Assembly: GCA_963402885.1 (NCBI GenBank)
Contig: OY727099.1
Coordinates: 12,202,001-12,266,000 of the forward strand
Length of the DNA: 64,000 bases
Origin: Antedon bifida
Lineage: Eukaryota > Echinodermata > Crinoidea > Comatulida > Antedonidae
Direction of reading: 5' to 3'
A model generated the notes under the pieces. It searched no databases, was not told the DNA's origin, and worked only from the letters and a program-made list of their open reading frames with translations. The position numbers and the translations under genes were made by a program. Below, one piece after another: positions 33,993 to 46,298 of the stretch (the stretch's first letter is position 1; each line of letters starts with the position of its first letter).

Positions 33993-36900
33993 ATGAAGGG
34001 TTGGGAGAATATAGTTTATACATTTTTAACTCTACTGATAGCAGTTTTAGCATCATGTACGCACAGTTTCAATGTCGCAGGAGGAGGGCCAGCAGCAGAG
34101 TCAATTCAACAACAACAAGCTGGCTGGACGAGGGCTCATCACACAAACCTCGTTCACAGGAAAGAGGACCTTCCCCCGCGATACAACGTAAATTTAGATC
34201 TCCCAGAAGAAAATAGATGGGCACCTGTTTTACTACATTACAACAAAACTATGTTGGCCCAAATGGTCAAAAATGCTTTGGCGTAAGTTAAGTTTTTCAT
34301 TTTTATTTATATATAGGCCTATTAATTAATAAAAATAAACTTAAATTAATTAGTTATTTCTTAATATTTACTTACTAAAAAGCTATTAATTTAGCTTCTG
34401 ATATATTTTAATATTTAAAATGAATACAATTTACAGTGGGCCTAGGCATACTGACAAATGAGAAAATGTTACCTTTATTAATTATCATTCTTTATAAATT
34501 TGTACATTTTTAAACAAACTTAGGGTCGGGAACAACAACAAAATACAGTGTTTAATGTATTTATATGTAATTTTCTTCATCGTATATTTTCACTACCATA
34601 TGCAAAGATGATGTTAGATTTATTATTTAATGCATTTAAATTACAATCCATCAAATAATTGTTTCCATATTTTATTCACCTTTTGAAGTACTGAGTTACC
34701 TAAAGAAGCTATTCCACTGGTTGACTTGATCGGATCTGAGCTCAACAAGTATATGCCTACTCCATATTCTGGCGAAATAAAAGGCATTGCTAAGTTTCTT
34801 AATGTCAGTATTGGGGAAGTGTTTGCACTCAATATTTTATATGAAGCAACAGCGTAAGTTTTATTTTGTTTGTGTTGAAATATTTACCTTTGATGGTAAT
34901 GAATGAAAAGTATAGTACCTATGTGCCTTTAAAGGTTTCTGGCTCAGATGAACAAAACATGAATGCAAAAAGAAAAAAAAATCAAAGTGGCTCTATGTAT
35001 TATTTATAGACAAAACTGTATAATTGCAACAATATCTAATCATTACTTATTAACACAAATATTTCAGGTTCTGCACAAGTATAGTAGCAGTTGATAGCAA
35101 TAACATGATATGGCATGGCCGTAATTTAGACTACAGTTTGGCAGTTATACTACGCAATTTAACTGTTGTATTGGATTGGAAAAGAAACAATCGTGTAAGA
35201 AAACTTGTAGTTGCTGCTAGCTTTGCTATAGTAATTTGATGAAATTTAGGAATAATTCAGCAACAGTTCACTTATCAATAAAATATTCTTTTTTTCAGAC
35301 TGTATTTACAAGTACATCATATATTGGAAATATTGGTGTATTTACCGGTATGAAACCAAACGTGTTTACAGTTTCCATCAATGAAAGAGGTGAATGCGAT
35401 ATCCGTATAATGGAACAAGTTCTTCTCTAAGACTAATCTGTACTAGAATTCTTAGATTATATTGTTTTGCTAACAAACAAAAGAATAATGTAATATGTAA
35501 TTTACTTCAAATCTGTTATATTATTACTAAAAGGCTAAATGTATCCCTAATTTCATGAATATGTCAACAATGGTTTTTTTTTCAGACAAAGGAAATATTT
35601 ATGAGAATATTATGGGATTGTTAAGTGCTTTAATCAATGGTACCTCCACATCATTTACAAGCTTTTTAACTCGTGAGGTAACCCCATTTATTTGTATTTG
35701 TTTATTCCTGTACTTTCTCTCACCATAGTTAAGATCATTTCCCATTTCTTGGTTTCAACTACCGAATTTCTCCATCTAGAATTGACACTTCATTCAATTA
35801 TATTTTATTTATATCTTGCAGGCTTTGGAGTATGATGATACATTTAAGAAAGTGTACACTAGACTTGTAGACAGTCATATAATTGCACCTGTCTATTACA
35901 TCCTTGGAGGAGTGAATCCTGATGAAGGGGTTGTTATAACAAGAGCTAGATTAAAAGCACTTGATATCAATATATTAGTCCCATCAATAGACAAGTAAGT
36001 TTTTATATTGTTTTATTGACCTACACCTTGGGCACCTGCTTCATTATAACAAGAGCTAGATTAAAAGCACTTGATATCAATATATTAGTCCCATCAATAG
36101 ACAAGCAAGTATTTATATTGTTTTACTGACCTACACTTTGGGTACCTGCTTCGGTTCCAGAATAAACATTTAAGGATTGCCACTTAACAAGTGACATAAT
36201 CTTTTGTAGATGGTTTGTCTTGGAAACCAACTACGACAGATGGACAACACCGCCACCTAGTGATGACAGGAGGTTAGTTTTTTAACTGGCTAAAAGCTAA
36301 AAACAAATCTGTGTCATTTTCAAATGAAATTTTACACCTGATTGAGAAATCTAAACCTGTCGTGATTGCAATTACTGAGACTCACTTAAATCCCGCGTTT
36401 CCTGACAAGTTGATAGAGTTAGAGGGATACTCGATGGTGCGACGTGATAGGCAAAATCGCAGCGGTGGAGGTATCATCATGTATGTTCGTGAAGACCTAT
36501 CTTATCGAGTTTGGTCTGAACTTAATAACGAATCACTGGAAAGTGTGTGGATAACAACCCGGCCAAAACGTTTGCCGCGACAATATTCGAACATCTCCTA
36601 CGGCCTTATCTATCACCCGGAGAGTTCTGTAAAAAATCTCTTGGATCTATGCTTTTCTATGTGATAGAAAACAACGTGTTAAACTAGGCGATGAATTGTC
36701 CCCTTGGACAGTCGTTAAGGGTGGTATCCCCCAAGGATCCTGGTTGGGGCCCATGTTGTTTATCATCTTTGTCGACGATCTTCTGGATGGGGTGCCGTGC
36801 ATGAAATACATGGACGACACCTCCATCCATGAACGCGTCGGCAACGATGGGGCAACTGTACTCCAAACCACTCTTGACGAAACTGTCCAGTGGGCTAAGG

Positions 36901-39497
36901 ATAACAATATGTACCTTAATATTAAGAAAACGAAAGAGATGAGAATTAGTTGTAAAAGGTCAAAGACTGCTTTTGAGCCACTCCATGTTGGAGATTGTAA
37001 TCTGGAACGTGTTGACGAATTTAAACTTCTTGGTGTGATTATTTCTCATAATTTGTCATGGCAACCTCATATTGATCAAATGATTAGTAAATGTAATTCT
37101 AGAATGTACTTTCTCAAACAGGTGCGGAGGGCAGGCCTGGATGCCCCCGCACTTGTCCAATTTTATACTAGTATCATTAGACCAATATTAGAATATGCGG
37201 CCCCAGTTTGGGGATCAAATATTACGAAGCAACAGAATCAACAACTTGAACAAATTCAGAGAAGGGCCTTTAAATGTATTTTTCCGCATGCTACTTATTC
37301 CGATGCCCGCAGCTTCCTTGGTTTTTCTACCTTAGAAGACCGCCGTGTTCGACTGTGCAAGGATTTTTTTGTTAAAATCAAAGACCCCAGTCACAGATTG
37401 AATCATTTGTTACCGGAGGCTCCTTCTGCTGCTTATAATCTTAGAAGACTCCGTGAGTTCTGTATCCCTAGAGTTAAAACTAACCGTTCAAAAACGTTTA
37501 TTATTAATCACGGATTATTCCAAAAATGGTAAACATTTTGTGTTATGTTTCCGCGACCTTCCGTACCTTTGTGTGTAAATATTATTGAAAATTTTTGAAG
37601 TTTTTAACATTTTTTAAATTTGTAAACATTTTTAATACTTTTAAATTTTTTTCTATGTCTTTAACAATTTGAATTTTATATTTATTGTTTTTATAATAAG
37701 TGATTTTTAATTGTAATTTTGTTTTAATTTTTTGATTGTATGTTCTACATTTCTGAATGTCTTTTATATTTGTATATTGCATTTTATTTTTCTGAGTGAA
37801 ACGCTTTTGTTAAACTTCAATCTTTCGTTTGATTGCAATAAAGTTCTATTCGTATTCGTATTTCGTATTCGTAACCTGGGACTGTGTATATTGCCAGATT
37901 GCAACCCATGTCAGTTTGAGGCTGTAATTCCACATTGAGTAACCTGGGACTGTTTATATTGCCAGATTGCAACCCATGTCAGTTTAAGGCTGTAATTCCA
38001 CATTGAGTAACCTGGGACTGTGTATATTGCCAGATTGCAACCCATGTCAGTTTAAGGCTGTAATTCCACATTGAGTAACCTGGGACTGTGTATATTGCCA
38101 GATTGCAACCCATGTCAGTTTAAGGCTGTAATTCCACATTGAGTAACCTGGGACTGTGTATATTGCCAGATTGCAACCCATGTCAGTTTAAGGCTGTAAT
38201 TCCACATTGAGTAACCTGGGACTGTGTATATTGCCAGATTGCAACCCATGTCAGTTTAAGGCTGTAATTCCACATTGAGTAACTTGGGACTGTTTGTATT
38301 GCCAGATTGCAACCCATGTCAGTTTAAGGCTGTAATTCCACATTGAGTAACCTGGGACTGTGTATATTGCCAGATTGCAACCCATGTCAGTTTAAGGCTG
38401 TAATTCCACATTGAGTAACCTGGGACTGTGTATATTGCCAGATTGCAACCCATGTCAGGTTAAGGCTGTAATTCCACATAGAGTAACCTGGGACTGTGTA
38501 TATTGCCAGATTGCAACCCATGTCAGTTTAAGGCTGTAATTCCACATTGAGTAACCTGGGACTGTGTATATTGCCAGATTGCAACCCATGTCAGTTTAAG
38601 GCTGTAATTCCACATTGAGTAACCTGGGACTGTGTATATTGCCAGATTGCAACCCATGTCAGTTGAAGGCTGTAATTCCACATTGAGTAACCTGGGACTG
38701 TGTATATTGCCAGATTGCAACCCATGTCAGTTGAAGGCTGTAATTCCACATTGAGTAACCTGGGACTGTGTATATTGCCAGATTGCAACCCATGTCAGTT
38801 TAAGGCTGTAATTCCTGTAGGTCCTATATTCCAGATTCTGTATTGTGTATAGATTAAAAAAAGATAGAAAATCATTTTTTACATTAAAATTAATCATTTC
38901 ATTTCAAAATTGTAAAGACTAACTAACAAATACAGAGCTACATTATTACCTGACTATTACGTTTGCCGTAGCAGGACCCAAAATTTGGAACAGATTACCA
39001 AGTCACATGAAACACTTAGACGACTATAATCAGTTTAAAAAACATTTAAAGGCACTATATTTCAAACAATGTTATGATACCGATTGATGTGAAGCGCCAC
39101 TGATTATAATTAAATGTTGTATAAATGTGCGCTATACAAGTAATAATAATAAATAAATATGTACATACATACACTTGCCATGCAAAGTTTAAGCAATACA
39201 ATTTTGTTTTCTTATACTGTATCTCCAGAGATCCAGGAATTAAATATATGAAAGCTGTTGGCAGACAAAACATCAATGACAAAACAATGTATCAAGTATT
39301 ATCAGAGCCACCAGTTCTTAATAAGTAAGTTTATCTTCTTATATAAAATAAGTTACCAAAATATTAAGCTTGTTCTTAGGGAATTTGGTGCTTAAATGTA
39401 TTGACTTTTTATTATTTTCAGTAAAACTACGTACACAACATTGATGACAGCAGCACAACCTGGTTTGTTTCAAACGTATATCCGTCATTATCCCTAA
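33993..39497 (+). CDS. NAAA: N-acylethanolamine-hydrolysing acid amidase
   Basis: Nine exons join in frame: 33993-34282, 34689-34853, 35068-35194, 35299-35389, 35586-35677, 35822-35994, 36210-36272, 39229-39324 and 39422-39497, giving 390 residues (human 359). A signal peptide covers about 1-25. The lysosomal enzyme is an Ntn hydrolase matured by self-cleavage before a catalytic Cys. Here that is C154 in FCTSIVAVD, with R170 and D173 of HGRNLD and N320 of ETNYD, at spacings like the human Cys126/Arg142/Asp145/Asn287 set. Acid ceramidase is the closest alternative, but the GGxxPxEGVVITR and ETNYDxW blocks fit NAAA well. The last large intron (36273-39228) contains a LINE relic, a 68-bp minisatellite and a second LINE tail. 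The final exon is duplicated downstream. Confidence 0.9.
35931..36153 (+). repeat. 110-bp tandem duplication of the end of NAAA exon 6
   Basis: The end of exon 6 (from GTTATAACAAGAGCTAG), its donor and the first part of the intron are repeated 110 bp downstream. The first copy has the donor GTAAGT at 35995. The second has GCAAGT at 36105. The second copy has no 3' splice site of its own. Confidence 0.9.
36284..37873 (+). mobile_element. Internally deleted non-LTR retrotransposon in NAAA intron 7
   Basis: An endonuclease N-terminal fragment (about 36284-36630, with AITETHLNP and GGGIIMYVR) is fused directly to the second half of a reverse transcriptase (36640-37532, with GGIPQGSWLGP, a YMDD box and the RPILEYAAPVW region). 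The end of the endonuclease and the first reverse transcriptase motifs are missing. The 3' end carries AATAAAG and short GTATTC repeats (about 37839-37873). It is a CR1/L2-type LINE relic, not a host gene. Confidence 0.85.
37871..38815. repeat. 68-bp minisatellite, about 14 copies
   Basis: The unit begins GTAACCTGGGACTGTGTATA and contains TTGCCAGATTGCAACCCATG and GGCTGTAATTCCACATTGA. Starts near 37941 and 38009 give 68 bp. Copies are nearly identical, so it amplified recently. It starts exactly where the LINE relic ends. Confidence 0.95.
38945..39150 (+). mobile_element. 3' tail of a second LINE
   Basis: The frame 38956-39087 encodes a 43-residue LINE ORF2 tail with GPKIWNRLP, typical of the extreme C-terminus of CR1/L2-like proteins. 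It is followed by GCGCTATACAAGTAATAATA and an A/T-rich tail just before NAAA exon 8. Confidence 0.75.
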
Positions 39498-39585
39498 AAG
39501 TTGAAGAAAAAAAACCAATCCACTATGCATACACTAAATGAATATAGTATACAGTGTGTATTGTATACTTTATTATTATTTTCAG

Positions 39586-39661
39586 TAAAACTACGGACAC
39601 AACATTGATGACAGCAGCACAACCTGGTTTGTTTCAAACGTACATCCGTCATTATCCCTAA
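39586..39661 (+). pseudogene. NAAA: Duplicate last exon of NAAA
   Basis: The NAAA terminal exon (39422-39497) is repeated 164 bp downstream with its 3' splice site (TTTTCAG) and stop. Only a few bases differ, including one TAC to GAC (Tyr to Asp) change. It could be used as an alternative last exon. A third copy lies at 51428-51503. Confidence 0.85.
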
Positions 39662-40293
39662 AAGTTGAAGAAAAAAAAACAATCCATTATGCATACATTA
39701 AATGAATATAGTATACAGTGTGTATTCTGTAGTAATAGCACTGTTTTCATGATCGGTTGATTCATTGATTATATTTAAATTCATCACTACCCAGAATATT
39801 AATAAATAAAAACGTATTCAATTCCTTTTTATTAAAAACTCAGTTGATGTATTATTATTATTTCAAGTGTGACTATATGAAAACAGTTGTGTAGAAAGTG
39901 TCACTTGCACAAAGAAAAAATACAATTTTCTATTTTTTTTATATAATGTTAATGATGTAAAATAATATAATACAATTATATTTTTGAAATTCTTATTTTG
40001 TTATTTGCAGCTGTTAATTAATTGTAATAATTGCAATAAAAACTAATTATTATTCATTGACTGTAAATATAACAATTGTAATAGAATAAAACTGAAAATA
40101 AAACCACATACTGTATCCATCTATTTAGTATTTAGTTACAGAATAAAATTAATATTAATATTTTATAAATTTCTCAACCATGACTTCACAAGGGAGTTGG
40201 ACAGACGTTGGGTCATGTAATTCTGGCAATTTTAAAAGGGTACTCACGAATAGGGAAAATTTCTATTTATTTCTGGCAAACCTTTAATTTAAA
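39662..40293. other. Intergenic DNA between NAAA and WARS2
   Basis: AT-rich with several AATAAA signals that could serve NAAA. The part up to about 40016 is repeated near 51504-51856. I see no gene. Confidence 0.6.
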
Positions 40294-43200
40294 ATGGCGG
40301 CCTCCGTCTCTCGGACGTGTGCTTCACAGTTGCGTTTTAAATCCTTTACTTTTGTACAAGTAAGCAAAAATATTCAAAGAAGGTTAAGTACACCAATTTC
40401 GGTAAGTATGTTTCTTCCCTCACTTATTTTAAAATAATAATATATAGGCCTAGGCACCTCTAGTCGAGTCTAAGGCTAGCCCCTTAACTAGCTAGGCTAG
40501 CTAGAGTAGGAGGAACCTCTATCCTCCTCCCACTCAGGACGGACCTAGCCTAGGCCTAGATGAAGATACTAGGCCTAGAGCTGAGTGAGCAAATAAGGCT
40601 GGGCTTGCTAGAAATAGAAGTAAAAACAAATTGTGAATAATTTTTTTTTGCAATTTGAGGTTTTGGGTTTTTTCCTGTCAATGTCAAACTTGAAATATCA
40701 GGAGGTTTAATTAATATGGAATCATGTCCAAACTATAGAGGGTGATATAACATTTTGAAAAAAATAAATCAAACCATAGAGGGCGCTGTTAAATAAAAAA
40801 TATTGGAATCAATTGTCGTATTCGATTGGGAACTTTTGTTGTCAACGTAAAGATTTGTTGAGTACTTTTTGTATTCGAATTGTAAATTTGTGCTCAACAG
40901 AAAGTCATTCGAATAGAAAACTTTGACAACGAAAGCTTTTTCGTTAAGAACAATCTCAACGCTCAAAATACTCAAAACTACTCAACAGTCCACTCGAATA
41001 CGACATATAATTAGTAAACATTGATGGGTTTGTCACGGGGCGGAGTGGAAATTATTATCGTTTTTTAATTGTTTATCTAAAAAATGGGGAGAAATTTATT
41101 TTTATTACAATGTCTTTCATAATAATTAATACATTAGTCCGGTGGCAGGAGGGGGGAATCACCACCCGAAAGGGGACAAATTGCCATCCAACTTTTCTAG
41201 ACCAGAATTTTCCGTAGATTACGAATATGGAAGGTAATCGATCAGGATAGGAAGCGTTTTCGAGATATAAGGGGTCAAAGTTCAAAATTGACCAATTACA
41301 ACAATGTATTATGTATATGTATTATAACAAATTTATTGAAGCACAATTTGGTCTTTTATTACATTTTTATGATTATAAGTGTCTATTCAATCACCTTATG
41401 AAAAAAAAATCCTTTGTAATTAAGGGTCAAATGTCAATATTGACCAATCATAGAACGTACCTATAAAACCAAATAAAAACTTATATTTAATAAAAATTGG
41501 ATGTTTTCTAATCCTGTTAATCAATCATACGCAATGTAAAAGAGCGAATACATCATTTCATCAGTTGACATAAGGTCAATTTCATCACAGGTCAAAGGTC
41601 AAAATTTTAATACACGTATTAGTTAACAAATAAATGCAAAGTTGTCCAAACTATGATATTGATGGTTTTACAAGTAATCAAATTATTTGATTAGTAAATT
41701 TATGTTATTTCATTATAATTTTGATTAATATAATTATAATTAATACTGTATTTAATCAAATCAGACTTTGATCAGGATAGGAAGCGAATAGGAAGAGATA
41801 AGGGGTCAAAGTTCAAAATTGACCAATTATAACAATGTATTATATACATATGTATTATAACCAATTTATTAAAGTTCAATTTGGTCTTTTAATACATTTG
41901 TATGGTTGTAGGTATCTATTCAGTCGCCTTATAAAACAAATACTTTTCAATTAAAGGTCAAATGTCAATATTGACCAATCTGCATATAAACCCAAAATTT
42001 GCATATAAACCCAAAAACTAACATTTAAGACAAAATGTTATGTTTTATCATTCTGTTAAGACATCTATCAATCATACACAATCAAAAGAGCACATTTATC
42101 ATTACACAAGTTGACATAGGTCAAAGGTCAACATTTGTACAAGTGATATACTAAATAATGCAAAGTTATTCAAACTATGAGATCGATGTTCATAAATGTA
42201 ATCACGTTATTTGATCAGTGAAGTTATGGTATTTTTATATTTTTCTAGTGCGCATTATTTTAAATGTATTAATATAATACTGTAAAATAAATAATAAAAT
42301 TATTAATATTATTAATATTATGACGGTTAAAATGTTATGATGTTAACATGTTACGCTGACCTTCAATGATTTGCCACTATACAGTTGCATTTATTAGGGC
42401 TACAATATTCGTTTTTGGAAAATAAACTACTATTCATCAGAACCAGAGAATACCAATTCGTACAGGTTAGGGCATAGGCAGATCCAGGTGGCCAAACTCA
42501 ATCCACAACTCACTACACAGACAGACCACAGTTTTTATATAGCCACAGATAGTTTGGCCCATACAGGAAAGAGTTTCCTGTACACAAAAGATTCTAAAAT
42601 AACCCATATGGATTTGCCCGAATGAACCCTCTAAGGACCCTTTTGGGATCTCTATGTGGTGTGCTACATAAGGCCCTTTAGAAATTAATATGGGGTAAAT
42701 AGTTCATAGATGAACTATGGAATAAAACTAAAATGTTCACCCTCAATCTTTAAATAATATTTATGGATTTGCCCAAATGAACCCAAGGGCCGATCCTTCA
42801 TGGACCTTTCGGGGTTCTCTATGTGGGTCTACAAGAGACCCTATATTGGAAATACTGTATGTGGGGTGAAAATGTGGGTTCATAGAGATATAATAAATAT
42901 CCCTGTGCACCCTCGATCATCCATAAGAAACATTTTATGGATTTGCCCAAATTAACCCAAGGGCCGGTCGTTCTCCATGGATGGACATTAAGCCCAATAA
43001 TGGAAATATAAGGGGTGACACTGTGAGTTCATATAGACAGGCGCGGCCCATGGAATAAAGCTGCCTGTGCACTCTCGATCCTTAAGGAACACTTATGGAT
43101 TTGCCAAAGGCCGGTCCTCCATGGATGGACATTAAGCCCAATAATAGAAATATAAGGGGTGACAATGTGGGTTTATATAGACAGGCACATGGAATAAAGC

Positions 43201-46200
43201 TGCCTGTGCACGCTCGATCCTTAAGTAACCGATTTGGATTTTGCCTAAAATGAAAAAACATCAGGTCATCTATTTAGACCCTTCTCTACTGTATGTTCAG
43301 TTCTACATTTGGCCCCTGTATCGGATCAATGCATTTGGCTACATAAGTTACTGTGTTAGAAATATATCGGGTAACTAAAACTGTAGGTTCCAATATTAAG
43401 CCATGGGAAAAGCCTGTCTGTGCACCCTCAATCCTTTTAAAAGGAACCCATATGGATTTTCCAAAATGAACCAAGGGTAACTTCTGAATTCTCTATGAAC
43501 CGTACATTCCGTTTATTGGAGATACATGGATACCTGATTGAAATTGCTCAAATGTTTCTGAAAGACATTGTACTGTATAGTAGTAGTATTCCCCTTCCAC
43601 ACCTCTTTAAATTAAATCCGCCCGATAGGCTCTTATGTACAGGATTTCAAAGCAATAATCACACTTGTATTTTTCAAGCAGTATAATCTATTAGATTGAA
43701 TAAAAATATCTATTATAAACAATTTGCCGTTAGAAATCTCTATGCCATGTCGTTATTTAGATGAGAAAAACAGGTCAAAGGTTAAAATTACAGAAAAATA
43801 GTGTTTCAGTCACTTTTTTAAAAAAATGTTGCATTATGGCAAGTATTAACATATATATTGTGAACAATTTGATACCAAAATTGGCTCCTTACGACAAATA
43901 TTTATTAATTTTTGTTTTTATAACCTTATCCAATTATGTCAAAGGTTAATAACCACACTTCCGGTCATTTTCAAGCAATATCATCTGTTACACTGAATAT
44001 AAATGTATATCTTGGGAACAATTTGCTCCTATTTTTAATTCTCTCCGACCTGCCGTTACTTAGATATAGCAAAAAGAGGTCAAAGGTCAAAATTGCTAAA
44101 AATGGGGATTCCGGTCAATTTTACAAAGAAAGTTCTGTTAGAGCTAATATAAACATATACATTGTGAACAATTTGACACCAAAATTATCTCACTAGGTCG
44201 AAAATCTCCAGAGATATAGCATGTTTTTATATTGGTCAATTTTGAACTTTGACCCCTTATATCTCGAAAACGCTTCCTATCCTGATCGATTACCTTCCAT
44301 ATTCGTAATCTACGGAAAATTCCGGTCTAGAAAAGTTGGATGGCAATTTGTCCCCTTTCGGGTGGTGATATCCCCCCTCCTGCCACCGGACTACATGTTG
44401 TGAAGTCCCAACAACCAAGCTAGTTTTCATTTAAGAATTAAATTGAAATTCATGATTTCTTTTTCACCAATTTTTCAGATGAGAATTTTTTCTGGTATTC
44501 AACCAACAGGTGTGCCACACATTGGAAATTATCTAGGTGCTATTAAACAATGGAAAGATTTACAGGAACAACATAGGCATGTCATGTATAGTATAGTTGA
44601 TTTACATTCTATTGCATTACCACAAGATCCAAAACAACTAAAGACTAGTATCTTGACAATGACTGCCATATTGCTTGCTTGTGGTATCGATCCAGAACGT
44701 AGTATTCTATTCCAGCAATCAGCTGTAAGTCAAATCTTTTCATTCATTCATTCATCTTTTTATTTTTGAATACCATGATGACATAATTCATAGCAATAGA
44801 AAAAAAAATCTTACCCTAAAAACTCCTAGCTCTTCTAACTTTTCTGGCTGTTTTACTGTATCGTTTTGATTTAGCTTTTCGCTCTTTTTTTGTATCTCCA
44901 TTGAGATCTAGCCACTGATACCCACAGCATTGTCATTTTTCAGTAATTTGCCTATATATATATATATTCCACTGTATATGTGCAACCCAGTACCGTTTTG
45001 ATTACGATCATGCCGGAAATTACCTCACGACATTAACAACGTGGCGATTAATGTCCATTAATGTTAACTAATATTCTATATTATTCTTAGCCTTTTAAAC
45101 TTGTTTACATTGTTTTTACAGGTAAAAGAGCATGCAGAGTTAGCCTGGGTTCTTGGGTGTAAAATTACACTGGCTAGGCTGAATTCTTTTACACAGTGGA
45201 AGGTAAATGCAAAAAGCATTATTTTGTTTTTAATATTGTTGAAGACACCATGCATTCAAGAAGTCCCTACATGAAGTCGCTGCTTTTGTGGGTGAATGCA
45301 TCTTTTAATTACTTTATTATATTATTATAATTAGCTTTACCTCTAATGTGTAATTAATCAGATTTTATTTGTCTAGGCTAAAGTTGGTTCAGACAAGAAA
45401 AAAGCATGTGCTGGTTTGTTCACCTATCCAGTATTACAAAGCGCTGATATTTTATTGTACAAGTAAGTTAATGGTAATGGTTGTACTTGAGTACTTGCTT
45501 GCTTATATTCATTGTGACTGACAATCTTGAAATCTGTGACAGGTCAACACATGTTCCTGTTGGTGATGACCAAAAACAGCACTTGGAAATGGCTCAAGAG
45601 GTTGCCAGGATATTTAACAACAACTATGGTGAATTCTTTCCAATTCCAAAGCCAATTTTTGGTAAGTTTTAGTTTGTAGATTAAACAATTGATCCAAATA
45701 GTAATTGATTTAGATCGTTCTAAAAAACGAAGACTTTAATTGTTTTTTTCAGGTAATGTTACAAAAGTTAAAAGTTTAAGAGATCCAATGATTAAGATGA
45801 GTAAATCCGACGACCAGGTGTTATCACGTATTGAACTATTAGACACTCAGGATCAAATAGTAAAGAAATTTAAAAAAGCTGTTACAGATTTTACGTCTGA
45901 AGTGACATTTGACCCACAGTCTCGGCCAGGTGTATCAAATATTGTAATGATACATTCCGCTGTGGGTGGGAAAACAGTTGAAGACATTTGCAATGAAGTG
46001 AAAGGACTTGAAACAGCTGAATATAAGTTAGTTGTTGCAGAGGCTGTCAATGCATTTATTGAACCAATAAGATACAAAGTATCATCATTATTACAAGACA
46101 AAGAGTACTTGCAAAATGTTTTAAAGACTGGAGCTGATAAAGCCCGTGAAATTGCAGAGAAAAACTACAATGATGTGAAACAACTTGTGGGTTTTATTTG

Positions 46201-46201
46201 A
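40294..46201 (+). CDS. WARS2: Mitochondrial tryptophanyl-tRNA synthetase
   Basis: Six exons join in frame: 40294-40401, 44479-44724, 45122-45202, 45377-45462, 45543-45661 and 45753-46201, giving 362 residues (human 360). Exon 1 encodes an Arg/Ser/Lys-rich mitochondrial presequence. The catalytic core follows with [13 protein letters not shown], in which HIGN (50-53) is the class I HIGH signature. It also has [13 protein letters not shown] and the KMSKS loop (228-232). The C-terminal anticodon-binding helices end VKQLVGFI. It charges mitochondrial tRNA-Trp in the matrix. Intron 1 is 4.1 kb and contains an inverted repeat and a 3.26-kb transposon. A broken copy lies at 51.9-60.7 kb. Confidence 0.95.
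40440..40590. repeat. AGGCCTA-rich segment at the start of WARS2 intron 1
   Basis: TAGGCCTAGG, CTAGCTAGGC and CCTAGGCCTAG words cluster just after exon 1, as in other first introns and promoters of the window. Confidence 0.6.
40815..41004. repeat. Inverted repeat with GTCGTATTCGA ends in WARS2 intron 1
   Basis: The arms GTCGTATTCGA (40815-40825) and TCGAATACGAC (40994-41004) are perfect. Further imperfect pairing occurs inside (TATTCGAATTG with CATTCGAATAG). The TATTCGA(C/T)TGG end resembles the inverted repeat at 2809-2902. Confidence 0.7.
41135..44393. mobile_element. 3.26-kb DNA transposon with about 160-bp terminal inverted repeats
   Basis: Both ends begin TAGTCCGGTGGCAGGAGGGG, and about 160 bp are nearly identical in inverted orientation (41135-41292 and 44232-44393). 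CAT flanks both ends (41132-41134, 44394-44396), a likely 3-bp target duplication. No transposase frame is visible. The inside is made of repeats: a direct repeat of about 500 bp (about 41230-41760 and 41765-42300), decayed 150-bp units (42480-43480) and GGTCAAAGGT-type units (43760-44190). It is therefore non-autonomous. Confidence 0.85.
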
Positions 46202-46298
46202 TACTGTTGGTTCACTACAACTGTTAAACAAAAAATGTGGTGAGTTTTGTATATTTCATTTTGGAATTCACAAATGAATTTTGTATGTAGATGTTGGT

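Noticed and set aside
36696-37532. 278-aa frame as a host gene
   Set aside because: It contains reverse transcriptase motifs and LINE C-terminal sequence. It is the second half of a deleted retrotransposon.
38523-38788. Minus-strand frames in the 68-bp minisatellite
   Set aside because: Pure repeat translation without start context or a gene-like sequence.
41073-44403. Two similar small proteins at 41073-41285 (minus) and 44221-44403 (plus)
   Set aside because: They are the same translation of the two terminal inverted repeats of the transposon, not genes.
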